From Oikopleura dioica (taxonomy: Eukaryota; Chordata; Appendicularia; Copelata; Oikopleuridae), in assembly GCA_907165135.1 (NCBI GenBank), contig OU015567.1:13087001-13151000 (forward strand): a stretch of DNA of 64,000 nt, in the 5' to 3' direction. The position numbers and the translations under genes were made by a program. Shown here one piece after another: positions 10,720 through 20,790 of the stretch. Below the pieces are notes generated by a model that was not told the DNA's origin, ran no database searches, and was given only the letters and a program-made list of their open reading frames with translations. Every line of letters begins with the position of its first letter. The stretch's first letter is position 1.

Positions 10720-12378
10720 TTAATTATGTAGTAAATTTCCCGTACGCACATCAAATACATCAGTAATATAAACAACTCTATTTCCGTCGGAATCATATTC
10801 ACCCTCCAATTCGTCCCCTGACTCTGAAGAGGAAATATCTTCCTCTTTGATGGTGATTTCACATGTTTCGATTGGTTCTTGTATGCTCATCTGTGAAAAA
10901 GAAGCGTAGTTCCCTATCATAAAGAGCCTAAAATCATAAAAAGTTTCAGACATCATGCAAGATGCTTTACCTTTTGACAAAATGCTGCAAGTTTGTGAAT
11001 TTTGCACCTGTGTCTTGGCAAATTTTATTCAATTGATGAATTGACGGAGGGTTTGTGCTCGAGAAATTTTTCTTGATTATCTTTTTCGCGGTTTCAGGAA
11101 CTAAAGGGTCGACACAAACCTCTTTTCCGGCCCACATTTTGTACATCTATAAACATATTTCATTCTTTTGTCAATATGTCATTATGAAACCGTTGATGTT
11201 GATGAGCTGTTGTGTGTAAAGAAATCATCTTGCGTGTTTGACTCATCTTCACTCGAGGAGAGTTCTGCTACGTTAATCGGTTCAAACTCGTCTCTCTTTA
11301 GCATTATTCTGGGATTATTTTTCTTCTTAGTGTCACTGGAGAATTGGTCGGTTAGAGCACCAGTAGACTTTACCAACTCTTTTTTTCTTTGAGGCCCCTC
11401 CTCTTTTTGAGCTTGGAAATCTTCAGCAACTTTTTTGGCCGAAACAATCTGTCCATGTTTTCCGTCAATTGTTTCAAAGCCTTCTTCTTTGATATCGTAA
11501 GTGACCGTGATCGACGAAGAGGCATGTTTTTTTCTGATCACTGGTCCTCGATCCATGTCTACATTTAACGGTATGGAGAAGCTCTTCTTCCATCTTGTTT
11601 CACTGCGAAACTTGAAGCCATTCTCAGATATGCCACTTTTGACTGACAGCCCGTCGACAGTAAATTGGCGCGATAGTGCCTTGACAGTCACATTGATATT
11701 CCCCGGAAGCGTCGGAAACTCATCCAAATTTACTTCGCATATCCATTTCTTCGGTTGCTTTTTCTGTTCGTCCCATTCTTTCAGTAGTTTCTTAGCAGTC
11801 GCAGGCAGTTCTTTTTCCTTTTTCTGCAGGTCTCTTTCCATAGCTCGAAGGTGTGATGCTTGCTTCATTCGTTGCCTTTTCTGATCATTTATCAAAACAT
11901 CATTGTAGTCTTTATCCGACAACGTAGCACGGAGATTTTTGAATTTCTCCAGTTCGGCTTCGGTGAGAAACTTTTTGTAACCAAGTCCAAGAGCTGCGTA
12001 TTCTTTGATCAGCTTCTTTTTCGCGTAAAGACATCTAGCGTTAGATGGAGATGTACCAAACTCCTCAGCTGCTTTTTTCCAGCTTCCGGGTTTCTTAGTT
12101 GCGAGTTGCTGTTCTCGTTGTAGGACAAAAGCAAGCTGCTCAGTCACTGTAAAAGCAGGTACCCCGGTGACTCTTTTTTTGGTTGAACTTTATGGTCGTG
12201 CGTTTATCATATCATCCTCCCGAAAAAGCCAACCATTCCTTTTCTTTCTTTTCTTGACTTCGTTGACCTTAATAATTTCAGAGGAAGGCAGCGCGGTCTC
12301 AATAATTTCTTCATCAGCCTGCTCTACATGCTCAAATGGAACTTCCATACTTTCAATTGCTTCTTGCCCTGTGCTCAT
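10720..12378 (-). CDS. Tandem-family protein 1: HTH-like, Hsp20-like and homeodomain-like regions
   Basis: Four exons (12378-12234, 12187-11191, 11146-10971, 10927-10720) with GT-AG introns of 43-46 bp. After an acidic N-terminus and a basic patch (KKRKKRN) comes a helical HTH-like block (WKKAAEEFGTSPSNARCLY), then a coiled stretch. Next is a beta-rich block ending RWKKSFSIPLNVDMDRGP that follows the strand order of alpha-crystallin/Hsp20 domains. An ELSSSEDES acidic motif comes next, then KKIIKKNFSSTNPPSINQL...QHFVKR, homeodomain-like, and a conserved tail (GEYDSDGNRVVYITDVFD). Closest relatives are the two genes at 12658-14196 and 17654-19260. Function unknown; nuclear DNA binding is inference. 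Confidence 0.75.
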
Positions 12379-12437
12379 TTTTCTCTTAAAAATTTTAGAA
12401 CGATATCAAACACTCAAAGTTTGAAAAGGACGGTACG

Positions 12438-12460
12438 TGCGTGGGCGAGTCGGTGAATCA
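12438..12460 (-). promoter_or_regulatory. Conserved upstream box, copy 1 (divergent)
   Basis: Plus-strand text starts TGCGTGGGCGAG and ends GGTGAATCA. It aligns over 23 bp with the boxes at 14541 and 19336 and lies 60 bp upstream of the ATG of family gene 1. Probably a shared promoter or 5' leader element of the three paralogues. Confidence 0.5.
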
Positions 12461-12657
12461 ATACGCGGGCAAAAATGGCCCCTCTGCCTCAAACATGGAA
12501 TTTTATTTTGGTCCCGCCTCCGCTCCACTAGCAACGTCTTCCTTGACTCTTTTTGCCATCTTTTCGTTCCGAATTTTATTACAGTGATATTAAATAATAC
12601 GAGTGCAGGTCCTACTGAGCGAAAGTATCTATCGATATTTGTAAACGGAAAAGCTCC

Positions 12658-14196
12658 TCAGGCAAAGAAGGATTTTCCGGTAGATGTATCAAAAATATCA
12701 GTTATATGAAAAACTTGATCGCCATCTGAGTTGTATTCGCCTTCTTCATCTGTCTCCTCTTCAGATTCAGAAGAATCTCCTTCGTCCTTCGTCGCTTCTC
12801 CTTCGTCAGACGTTTCTTTGGTGACTTGATCCTCTTCAATAATTTCCGTCGATTTTTGTTGAGGAGGATTTGGATCATCATTTGACAGTCGTCCTCTTGG
12901 CAAAGGGGACCGAGCGTAATTGCCTATCGTAAAATACCTAGAATATAATGAAAACTCAATAAAAAGGAATTGAAATACGGGATTACCTCTTCATGAAATG
13001 ATTCAACTCTGCGAACTTCGCGCCAGTTTTTAGACAAATAAGTTTCAGTTCCGTCTCTGATGGTGGCTTCTTCTTGGAGAATTCTTCCCTGATAATTTTC
13101 TTTGCACTTTCGGGAACATCTGGATCAATACAATATTCTTTTCGAGATACCATTTTGTAAACCTTCAATATATTTTTTGAGTTTATGATCTTATTCTTGA
13201 CAATCTTACCGTTTTTGATGAGCTGTTTTGAATGAAAAAGCCTTCTTTCTTGTCTTCGACCTTTGATTCATCTTCGCTGGACGAAAGCTCCGGTACGGTT
13301 ATCGTAGGGAAAGTTTCTTTTGTTATTCTGTCGCTTGTCTTTCGAGATTTTTTCTTAGATCTCAATTTCATTCCTTCTCCAGAGCTGTGGGAGTCTTTTT
13401 CCATGTTTTCTTGCTCCTCCGTGACTTCAACTAGAGTTATCACTTCTTCATCGTCCTCATCATCATCATCATCATCTTTTTTGAGATCGAATGTAACGAT
13501 GAGAGTAGTAGCGTCCCCGTCCTTCTTTCTGATTCTCGGACCTCGCTCCGTGTCAACGTTTTCAGGTATGTCGAAGCTCTTTCGCCATCGTGTCTCACCT
13601 CGAAATTTGAAGCCACTTTCAGTCATGCCTTGCTTCATTGAGAGCCCATCGACAGTAAATTTACGAGATTCTGGTCTTACGGTGACATCGATATTGCCAG
13701 GTATAGTAGGGAATTCGACCAGACTAATTTCGCACCTCCATACTTGTTTTCTTCGATTCTCTATATCCTCGTCTTTTTCAAGTTTTTTCATTTCGCAAAC
13801 GCTGAGCATCTCCTTCTGCTCGTCGGACAAATCTTCGCCTTTTTCGTTCAGTTGTCTTTTCAAATACTTTAATCTGTTGAAAGTCTTAATTCGTTGTATT
13901 TTCTTCACTTTCATCACTTCTTCCTTGTAGGCTTTGTCCGACAAAGTCGAACGAAGATGCCTGAACTTGTCGGCTTCCTTTTTCGTCGTTTTCTGCCTGA
14001 AAGTAAGTCCAAGATCAACGTATTCTCTGATAAGATCCCTCCTGTCATAAATCAATCTAGCGTTTGTAGTAGACATTCCAAATTGTGGATTTTGGAGTAA
14101 AAAATCCTCTGCAGATTTTCTCCAGCTAGGAACATATAATCTTGTAAGTTCGTCTTCTCGTTTCACGATGTAAGTCAGTTGCTCAGCTACTGTCAT
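12658..14196 (-). CDS. Tandem-family protein 2: HTH-like, Hsp20-like and homeodomain-like regions
   Basis: Core exons 14196-13210, 13164-12987 and 12937-12658, with GT-AG introns of 45 and 49 bp at the same positions and phases as in the other two paralogues. Conserved blocks: MTVAEQLTYIVKREDEL, RWRKSFDIPENVDTERGP (Hsp20-like), a run of Asp after the beta block, ELSSSEDES, the homeodomain-like KKIIREEFSKKKPPSETELK, and tail GEYNSDGDQVFHITDIFD. The true start may be upstream: an exon from ATG 14411 would join through a GA-AG intron (14222-14310) to give EVKMLKRGRKPGKQT, which parallels EVKKRKKRN of gene 1. That upstream exon is tentative. Confidence 0.75.
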
Positions 14197-14647
14197 TGTT
14201 TGTTTTCCTGGTTTTCTTCCTCTGCGATGGATGTTTTTTGATAAATTGAAAAACTAAATGAAAGGGAATAAATATATTCTAAACAAACACAAGCAGAAAA
14301 ACGCCCTATCCTTTTTAACATCTTGACTTCATTGAAGCCTGATTGTGTTGGAGTCGCTGCTGGATCTGCGCACTGAACGAGGCCAGATGCTGTGTTCCAC
14401 ATTCTGCCCATCTCTGCAGGACCTTCCGAACGATTCTTTGCTCTCAAAAGAATACGGCGGATTTTTTTTTAATTGAGTAATTCTCTGACGATTTGATTGG
14501 TAGTAAAATAAATACATTCTGAAAGCTTTGAAATTGATAATGCGTAGGCAAGGCGATGAGTCAAACTGCGTGCGCATTTTAGGAGTCCTCTCCGGTTGTC
14601 ATACTATAACTCCCTGACACTCTGGAGCTCATTTTTACGTCTGCGCA
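14197..14647. other. Upstream region of family gene 2
   Basis: Contains the possible first exon of family gene 2 (about 14411-14311) and the conserved box at 14541-14563. No other gene recognised before the palindrome begins at about 14648. Confidence 0.45.
14541..14563 (-). promoter_or_regulatory. Conserved upstream box, copy 2
   Basis: TGCGTAGGCA followed by AGG and CGATGAGTCA. Nearly identical to the copy at 19336-19358 (only two positions differ) and related to 12438. Upstream of family gene 2. Confidence 0.55.
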
Positions 14648-14851
14648 ATAATTGACATCAACGATTAAACAAGTAACACTTCGTTCTGTAGGGCAGATTT
14701 ATATCTGTGATATCATGGGCAACACTATTCTTTTTCTCAGAAACACTGAACACTTTCCGCATTTAAACATTAACTCACAAGTAAAGAATAAAACTTTTGA
14801 ATACTCATTAACCAATCTTGCTATACAATGTGAATTGAAGCAGCCTCCATC

Positions 14852-14970
14852 GCTTAGCGTCATACCGCGTAGAATAAACCAGTTCTCGTCCGATCACTGA
14901 AGTCATACTACGACGGGCGGGGTTAGTACTTACATGGGTGACCGGTTGGGAATACCTCGTGCGCTAAGCA
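14852..14970 (+). rRNA. 5S ribosomal RNA
   Basis: 119 nt beginning GCTTAGCGTCATACC and ending in the complementary GTGCGCTAAGC. The internal control region (GGGCGGGGTTAGTACTTACA, then ATGGGTGACC and GGGAATACC) is the conserved 5S box A/C region. A T-run (TTTT) follows at once, as expected for an RNA polymerase III terminator. Same orientation as, and 207 bp upstream of, the SL RNA gene. Confidence 0.95.
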
Positions 14971-15177
14971 TTTTGCCATTTTACGGAAAAGGGTGATCCT
15001 TTTCTTCGATACCGACACTTTCGCATAATATTTTCTCAATTTGAGAGTGGACCTTGCCTGGCGGGCGGCGTGGCACTTGAGAAAAAGCGCCCTCTACCGC
15101 GTGCTTATCCGAAAAGAGGCCGAAAATAGGAGCGTGCAGCGACAAAACGACCTCGAAATCAGGCACCCCATCTCTTC

Positions 15178-15271
15178 ACTCATCCCATTTTTGAGTCCGA
15201 TTTCGATTGTCTAACAGGTAAGAATCGTCTCCATGCCTACTCTCTCCTATCCCTCTCGCCTCCTACAAATA
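15178..15271 (+). ncRNA. Spliced-leader (SL) RNA gene, left copy
   Basis: A 40-nt SL exon occupies 15178-15217 (starts ACTCATCCCATTTTTGAG, ends CTAACAG) and is followed by GTAAGAATCG, the donor used in trans-splicing. I recognise the exon as the O. dioica spliced leader. The intron-like half is conserved in both arms to about 15271, which I take as the end. No AATTTTTG-type Sm site is visible in it, so this copy may be unusual or inactive. Confidence 0.88.
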
Positions 15272-15349
15272 TAAACTCTATGGAAAGAAAAACGGGACTT
15301 CTCCCCACAACATTTGAGTTCATTACGGGAAACTCTTCTGAGCTTCAAT

Positions 15350-15938
15350 GACGCGCTTTTTAAGGTTGGGCAAGTTATTTCACCCACTTCTTTATTTTAG
15401 ACCCTGGAACACCATACATATTTGGAATCAGCAGGAAATTTTAAGAACTTTGACCGTTTTAGTTTCCAAAATTTCCACTTCCGGTCCGATTCTAGAGCCG
15501 GAAGTTGACGAAATTTTTGAGTTTGGCCAACTTGTGACCTATCAAATTGATCCTCAGAAAATTTTGAGTAAGGTCATCTTAAAATCATCCAAAAAAACCG
15601 TCCCAACCGCAGTCAAACCGACCGGCAAAACTAGGAAAAAAGGCATAAATTTTCGATTTTTCTTTCAGTTTTTGCGGTTGATTTGACCGCGGTCGGCATT
15701 GATTCTTCTTCCAGATGATAGGAAATTTTCTGAGAATCAATTTGATAGGTCACAAGTTACCCAAACTCAAAAATTTCGTCAACTTCCGGCTCTAGAATCG
15801 GACCGGAAGTGGAAATTTTGGAAACTAAAACGGTCAAAGTTCTTAAAATTTCCTGCTGATTCCAAATATGTATGATGTTCCAGGGTCTAAAATAAAGAAG
15901 TGGGTGAAATAACTTGCCCAACCTTAAAAAAGCGCGTC
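15350..15938. mobile_element. Foldback element 1
   Basis: 589 bp whose two halves are long inverted repeats (about 250 bp each) starting GACGCGCTTTTTAAGGTTGG and ending in the reverse complement. Flanked by a 3-bp duplication AAT (15347-15349 and 15939-15941). The open frames inside are mirrored in both arms and repeated in element 2, so they are by-products of the repeat, not genes. Confidence 0.82.
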
Positions 15939-15944
15939 AATTTA

Positions 15945-16138
15945 ATAGGTCACACTTCACCCTTTCACGTGAATTTTGTCAACTTCCGGCTCTAGAATCG
16001 ACCGGAAGTGGAGTTTTCTAGGATTTTCAAGGGTCAAAATTCTTGAAATTTCCTGCTGATTCAGAAAAGGTATGGTGTTCCAGGGTCGGTATGGCGGAAG
16101 TGTGCTAGAAAACTTCCACAACCTTAAAAAAGCGCGTC
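15945..16138. mobile_element. Degenerate remnant of the foldback element
   Basis: A single diverged arm in the same orientation as the right arm of element 1. It shares the CAACTTCCGGCTCTAGAATC core and the CCTTAAAAAAGCGCGTC end, with many substitutions. The other half is missing. Confidence 0.7.
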
Positions 16139-16374
16139 CAATCAGTAAAAAACCTTCATTTAGAAAATCAATATTGATATGTTCACCAAGCTCGTGCCTT
16201 CCACACCCTAGTTCTACACTTAGATGCAGTAGAACGTCTAAACACACTGAAGGTGGGCAACTTTTGCCATTCATAAGGTCACATGTGACCTGCATGTGCA
16301 GTTGATCTTCTAATAGAACGCCCTTGTTATTAGTGAATTTCCAAGGAGAAATCTCGAAGGAGGAGGAAAGGTTT

Positions 16375-16966
16375 GACGCGCTTTTTTAAGGTTGGGCAAG
16401 TTATTTCACCCACTTTTTGATTTTAAACCCTGGAACACCATACATATTTGGAATCAGCAGGAAATTTTAAGAACTTTGACCGTTTTAGTTTCCAAAATTT
16501 CCACTTCCGGTCCGATTCTAGAGCCGGAAGTTGACAAAATTTTTGAGTTTGGCCAACTTGTGACCTATCAAATTGATTCTCAGAAGATTTCCTATCATCT
16601 GAGAGAAGAATCAATGCCGACCGCGGTCAAATCAACCGCTAAAAACTGAAAGAAAAATCAGAAATTTATGCCTTTTTTCCTAGTTTTGCCGGTCGGTTTG
16701 ACTGCGGTTGGGACGGTTTTTTTGAATGATTTTAAGATGAGTTTACTCAAAATTTTCTGAGCATCAATTTGATAGGTCATAAGTTGGCCAAACTCAAAAA
16801 TTTTGTCAACTTCCGGCTCTAGAATCGGACCGGAAGTGGAAATTTTGGAAACTAAAACGGTCAAAGTTCTTAAAATTTCCTGCTGATTCCAAATATGTAT
16901 GGTGTTCCAGGGTTTAAGATCAAGAAGTGGGTGAAATAACTTGCCCAACCTTAAAAAAAGCGCGTC
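16375..16966. mobile_element. Foldback element 2
   Basis: 592 bp, near-identical to element 1, with the same GACGCGC...GCGCGTC ends and long inverted arms. Flanked by a different 3-bp duplication, TTT (16372-16374 and 16967-16969), which points to a separate insertion rather than co-duplication with element 1. Confidence 0.8.
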
Positions 16967-16993
16967 TTTCCGTATTCTTTCAGATGTCTTCAT

Positions 16994-17087
16994 TATTTGT
17001 GAGAGGCGAGAGGGATAGGAGAGGGTGGGCATGGAGGCGATTCTTACCTGTTAGACAATCGAAATCGGACTCAAAAATGGGATGAGT
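16994..17087 (-). ncRNA. Spliced-leader (SL) RNA gene, right copy
   Basis: The 40-nt SL exon lies at 17087-17048 and is identical to the left copy. The donor GTAAGAATCG follows, then a 44-nt region with several substitutions relative to the left copy. Distance from the 5S end is 264 bp, longer than on the left because of a ~60-bp insertion. Confidence 0.88.
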
Positions 17088-17351
17088 GACGAGAGAAGGT
17101 GCTTGATGTCGAGGTCGTTTTGTCGCTGCACGCTCCTATTTTCGGCCTCTTTTCGGATAAGCACGCGGTAGAGGGCGCTTTTTCTCAAGTGCCACGCCGC
17201 CCGCCAGGCAAGGTCCACTCTCAAATTGAGAGTCTCAATGCATTCCTGACCCGAAAAGAAGCACCTTTTCTTATTGTTCGATTCATCAAAATGTTATGCG
17301 AAAGTGTCGGTATAGAAGAAAAGGATGACCCTTTTCCGTAAAATGGCAAAA

Positions 17352-17470
17352 TGCTTAGCGCACGAGGTATTCCCAACCGGTCACCCATGTAAGTACTAAC
17401 CCCGCCCGTCGTAGTATGACTTCAGTGATCGGACGAGAACTGGTTTATTCTACGCGGTATGACGCTAAGC
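17352..17470 (-). rRNA. 5S ribosomal RNA, inverted copy
   Basis: 119 nt, identical by eye to the plus-strand 5S gene at 14852-14970, in opposite orientation, with the same T-run after its 3' end. It lies directly downstream of family gene 3 on the same strand. Confidence 0.95.
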
Positions 17471-17653
17471 GATGGAGGCTGCTTCAATTCACATTATATA
17501 TCAAGATTGGTTAATGAGTATTCAAAAGTTTTATTCTTTATTTGTGAGCTAATGTTTAAATGCAGAAAGAGTTCAGTGTTTCTGAGAAAAAGAATAGTGT
17601 TGCCCATGATATCACAGTTAAAAATCTGCCCTACAGAACGAAGAGTTACTTGT

Positions 17654-19260
17654 TTAATCGTTGATGTCAATTATCTCAGTTTTACATATATTATTTTCTT
17701 CATCAGTGCATTCCATCTCCGTGTCCATAATTTCCTCAATTTGTAAGAGTTGTCTACAGTCTTCATAATCGTCAGCTTCAATTTTTGTGACGACAAACTC
17801 GACTTCTTCATTTGTCATCGTCGACATTGGAAGACCTTGGCTGAGGGTCCTCAACTCAGAGCGGTCCTTTCCTTCCATCCTTTCTTTTTTTCTTTGAATC
17901 GCAGAGCCGTAATTCCCAATAACGAAGAGTCTTACAAATAATAAGAAAACGGGGCACTAATGAGGAAATACCTTTTCATGAAATGCTCGAGGTGAGAATA
18001 CTTTGCTCCTGTGTCTTCACAAATAATTTTCAATTGAGTTTTTGTTGGACGATTAGAGCTGGAGAAATTTGTCTGGAGAATTCTTTTAGCTCTTTCAGGA
18101 ATGTCAGCATCGGCCATTACCTCTCTTCCATTGTGTATTTTGTAATGCTATAAAACAGTCATTTTGTTGCGAGGGAAAACTGATCAAACCGTTTTTGGAG
18201 TTGCATTTTGGATGAAAAAACCCTCCTCTTCAATCATTGATTCATCCTCGCTCGAGGAAAACTCTGGTACATTGATTTCGGGTAAATTTTCTGAATTTGT
18301 GTTGCTGTTCGTTGAGTTTTTCTTCAGGCACTTATCCTTAGTCGTTAAATGTTGTTTTATTTGCGGCTGTGTTTCAATATTCTTTGGAGCATTCTCCAGT
18401 GTCATCATGTCATCTTCTTCACCGATTTGTTTCCGATAATACCAAACGGTAAGATTATTCGACTTGCCCCTTTCTTTTTCAATCGTGGGTCCTTGATCAA
18501 TATCGACATCTTCAGGAATAGCGAACTTCTTTCTCCATCTCGTTTCACTTCGGAACTTCACGCCGCTTTCTGTGATGCCAAATTTTATGGAGAGACCGTC
18601 GACGGTCAACTGACGAATGTCGGTCTTTACTGTCACATCGATATTGCTCGGCATTGTTGGGAATTCCTCCAAGGAAATTTCGCATTTCCATTTTTTATTC
18701 AGCCACGCTTCTCTTCCTCTTGTTTCTTCCCAGTTTGTCAGCAATTTCCTCGATTTAGCAGGTAGTTCCTCATTCTTTTCCTTCAATTTTCTCTCCACTC
18801 TTCGGAGTGCTTGCGCTTTCTTGCATCGTTGTCTTTTCTGCTGTTTTATTAACAGATTGTTGTATTCCTCATCGGACAATGTTGCGCGAAGACATTTGTA
18901 TTTCTCCAAGTCGCTTTTGGTGAGAACTCGCTTGAAACCGAGGCCAAGCGCAGCGTATTCTTTGACAAGCTCTTTCTTTGCGAAGATACCTTTGACGCAA
19001 GAAGTGCTGGCTCCAATAAGTTCACCGGATTCTCGCCAGGTTGGCGGATTCAATGTTGCCATTTGCTTCTCCCGCTCGAGGATGTAAGTAAGTTGCTCAC
19101 TTACTGTAAATGACTGCTGACCTAGTCTCGACTTGTATTTCTTTTCTTCCTTGACGTTGATTGTTTCTTCGGGCAGAGGATTACCGATAATTTCATCCCG
19201 TTCTTCGGTATTTTCTTCAATTTTTATTTCAGTTTCTCCATTTTCGTCGATTGAGTTCAT
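17654..19260 (-). CDS. Tandem-family protein 3: HTH-like, Hsp20-like and homeodomain-like regions
   Basis: Three exons (19260-18190, 18147-17972, 17930-17654) with GT-AG introns of 42 and 41 bp at positions conserved in the family. The N-terminus is acidic, then FTVSEQLTYILEREKQM, an HTH-like block (WRESGELIGASTSCVKGIF), a coiled stretch and the Hsp20-like block ending RWRKKFAIPEDVDIDQGP. EFSSSEDES and the homeodomain-like RILQTNFSSSNRPTKTQLK follow. The C-terminal tail differs from genes 1 and 2 (acidic, no ITDVFD motif). Its last codons and 3' flank are duplicated in the left arm of the palindrome. Confidence 0.77.
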
Positions 19261-20790
19261 CTCACTTTTTCTCTGAGATTTATCCGTATTTTATGAGCTT
19301 GTTCGATATGACCTGACATTGAGTAAAACAATGCTTGCGTAGGCAATACGATGAGTCACTATGGCCACGCAAGTCGGTCCCGCCTCGAAGAATTAATTTG
19401 TCGAAGAAAGGGCCGCTCCCTGGGAAGAAAGGGGGTGAGGGGGACTCTTCTGTCCTGCAATCAAGCTGGTGTTCTAAATGGCTGAAACTAGCGGGTGACG
19501 AGTAACTAACGTTTTCTTCGTCAATTTCTAATTTCATGTCGATGAATTCATCTTCTTCAGTTAGTAGTACTAACTTAGTACCGTTGACATCGGAAGACTT
19601 GTACTTAGGGTCCTGCACCCAGAGTCGGTATTTGCCGAAAAGACATTCTTTGATCCTTCATAAATTGGCCTTCGTATAAATTGAAGAATCAATTACTGAT
19701 TCATCAAAAAATCGGTACTCTGTCGCAGTGATTGTCCAGTGAGACGATCTTTATAAATGCAAGAGCCCGTGATCCCGTCTAATCTACGAAGAAGTCCAGA
19801 GCTTGCCCGTTCTATTATAGTAGAATGCATGTTTAATTAATTTCTGCAAATTTCGTCTTTGGCTCAATCAGCTTATCCGGATGATGCTGCTTGTCCTCTT
19901 CTCACATCAAGCGAGACATCGATCAAAACTCACTTATGTACTTCGCACAGTTTTGTCAACAAACCTTCCGTCTAGGCCGTCTTCGCCGTTCAGAGAGAGA
20001 ATAAATTCAGAGAGAGCATCTTGCTAAGATTGGGATAACAGAAATCAACAAGGAGAAAAAAAATGTTAGATATTTTTTGGATTTTTATGAAGAATAAAAA
20101 CGTTTCTCACAGAACAGGTCATCGGACTGATTGTAATCAAGTTAATTTTGCGAGGCAATATCAAGATTTAAAGCTCTCAAGCCTAATTCGATTTGAATTC
20201 ATCTGGGTGCCTTTGAGCAATAAAACCATGCGTCGATTTTCGCCAAATTAGGGGGATGCATTTTGTGTTCAAACAGGTTAATTTTCACGCAAGCCAGCCA
20301 TGACCCCGATTCCAAGCGATTATTGCAGATTTACATTGATCTAGGATTATCGAGCACCGCTTTTTTTTAAAGGAAAAATATTTATTTTCACTAAAAATAT
20401 CTTATTGAAGAGAAAAACATTCCAGTATGCTGTTCGAATAATATTCATAATCATACAGAGAGCATATTTCCCGCGAGGCTGCTCAGAAGGTGCGTAAAAT
20501 GAAAAAATAAACGATCAAGATGTTGATGACTTGAATATATAATTCATTCGCTTCCCCGACCGTGAAAACTGTTTTCTGATCTCTTTAGTGTCTGTATTCA
20601 TTCATCCCTTTTTTTTACTCAAAAGCTGCGAATTCCTCGCCCCCGGGCGCGCCGATCTTGGCACCAACCTCCTCCGCCGAGAAAAGCTCAATCATCAGAG
20701 AAAATAACGAAAATTTTCAGAAACAGAAAGAATCGGAAGTATTGCCAAGCAAAGAGATTTAATAAAAAGAAGTAAGAAACCAGAGAGAAC
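19261..20790. other. Divergent intergenic region upstream of family gene 3 and the claudin gene
   Basis: 1.5 kb. Holds the conserved box at 19336-19358. A minus-strand open frame at 19280-19618 has an acidic composition like the family's tails but no match I can defend. No RNA gene or repeat recognised. Confidence 0.5.
19336..19358 (-). promoter_or_regulatory. Conserved upstream box, copy 3
   Basis: TGCGTAGGCA, then ATA and CGATGAGTCA, 76 bp upstream of the ATG of family gene 3. Best conserved against 14541-14563. Confidence 0.55.

Larger units (their letters stand above)
14648..15271 (+). repeat. Left arm of a ~3-kb palindrome
   Basis: This arm is the inverted copy of 16994-17674. It contains, in order, a copy of the last codons and 3' flank of family gene 3, a 5S rRNA gene and an SL RNA gene. 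The right arm carries about 60 bp between 5S and SL that this arm lacks; otherwise the arms are very similar by eye. Confidence 0.9.
16994..17674 (-). repeat. Right arm of the ~3-kb palindrome
   Basis: Inverted copy of 14648-15271. It carries SL RNA and 5S rRNA genes on the minus strand and ends inside the last coding exon of family gene 3, so that gene's 3' end is part of the duplicated segment. Confidence 0.9.

Noticed and set aside
15348-17032. Several 80-120 codon open frames on both strands in the foldback region as possible genes
   Set aside because: They are mirrored copies of the same inverted-repeat arms in two elements, and the reading frames break differently in each; no start context or domain.
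14981-17341. Open frames between 5S and SL genes (present in both arms) as a conserved protein
   Set aside because: Conserved only because the arms are an inverted duplication; one copy has a ~60-bp length difference. It is the 5S-SL spacer.
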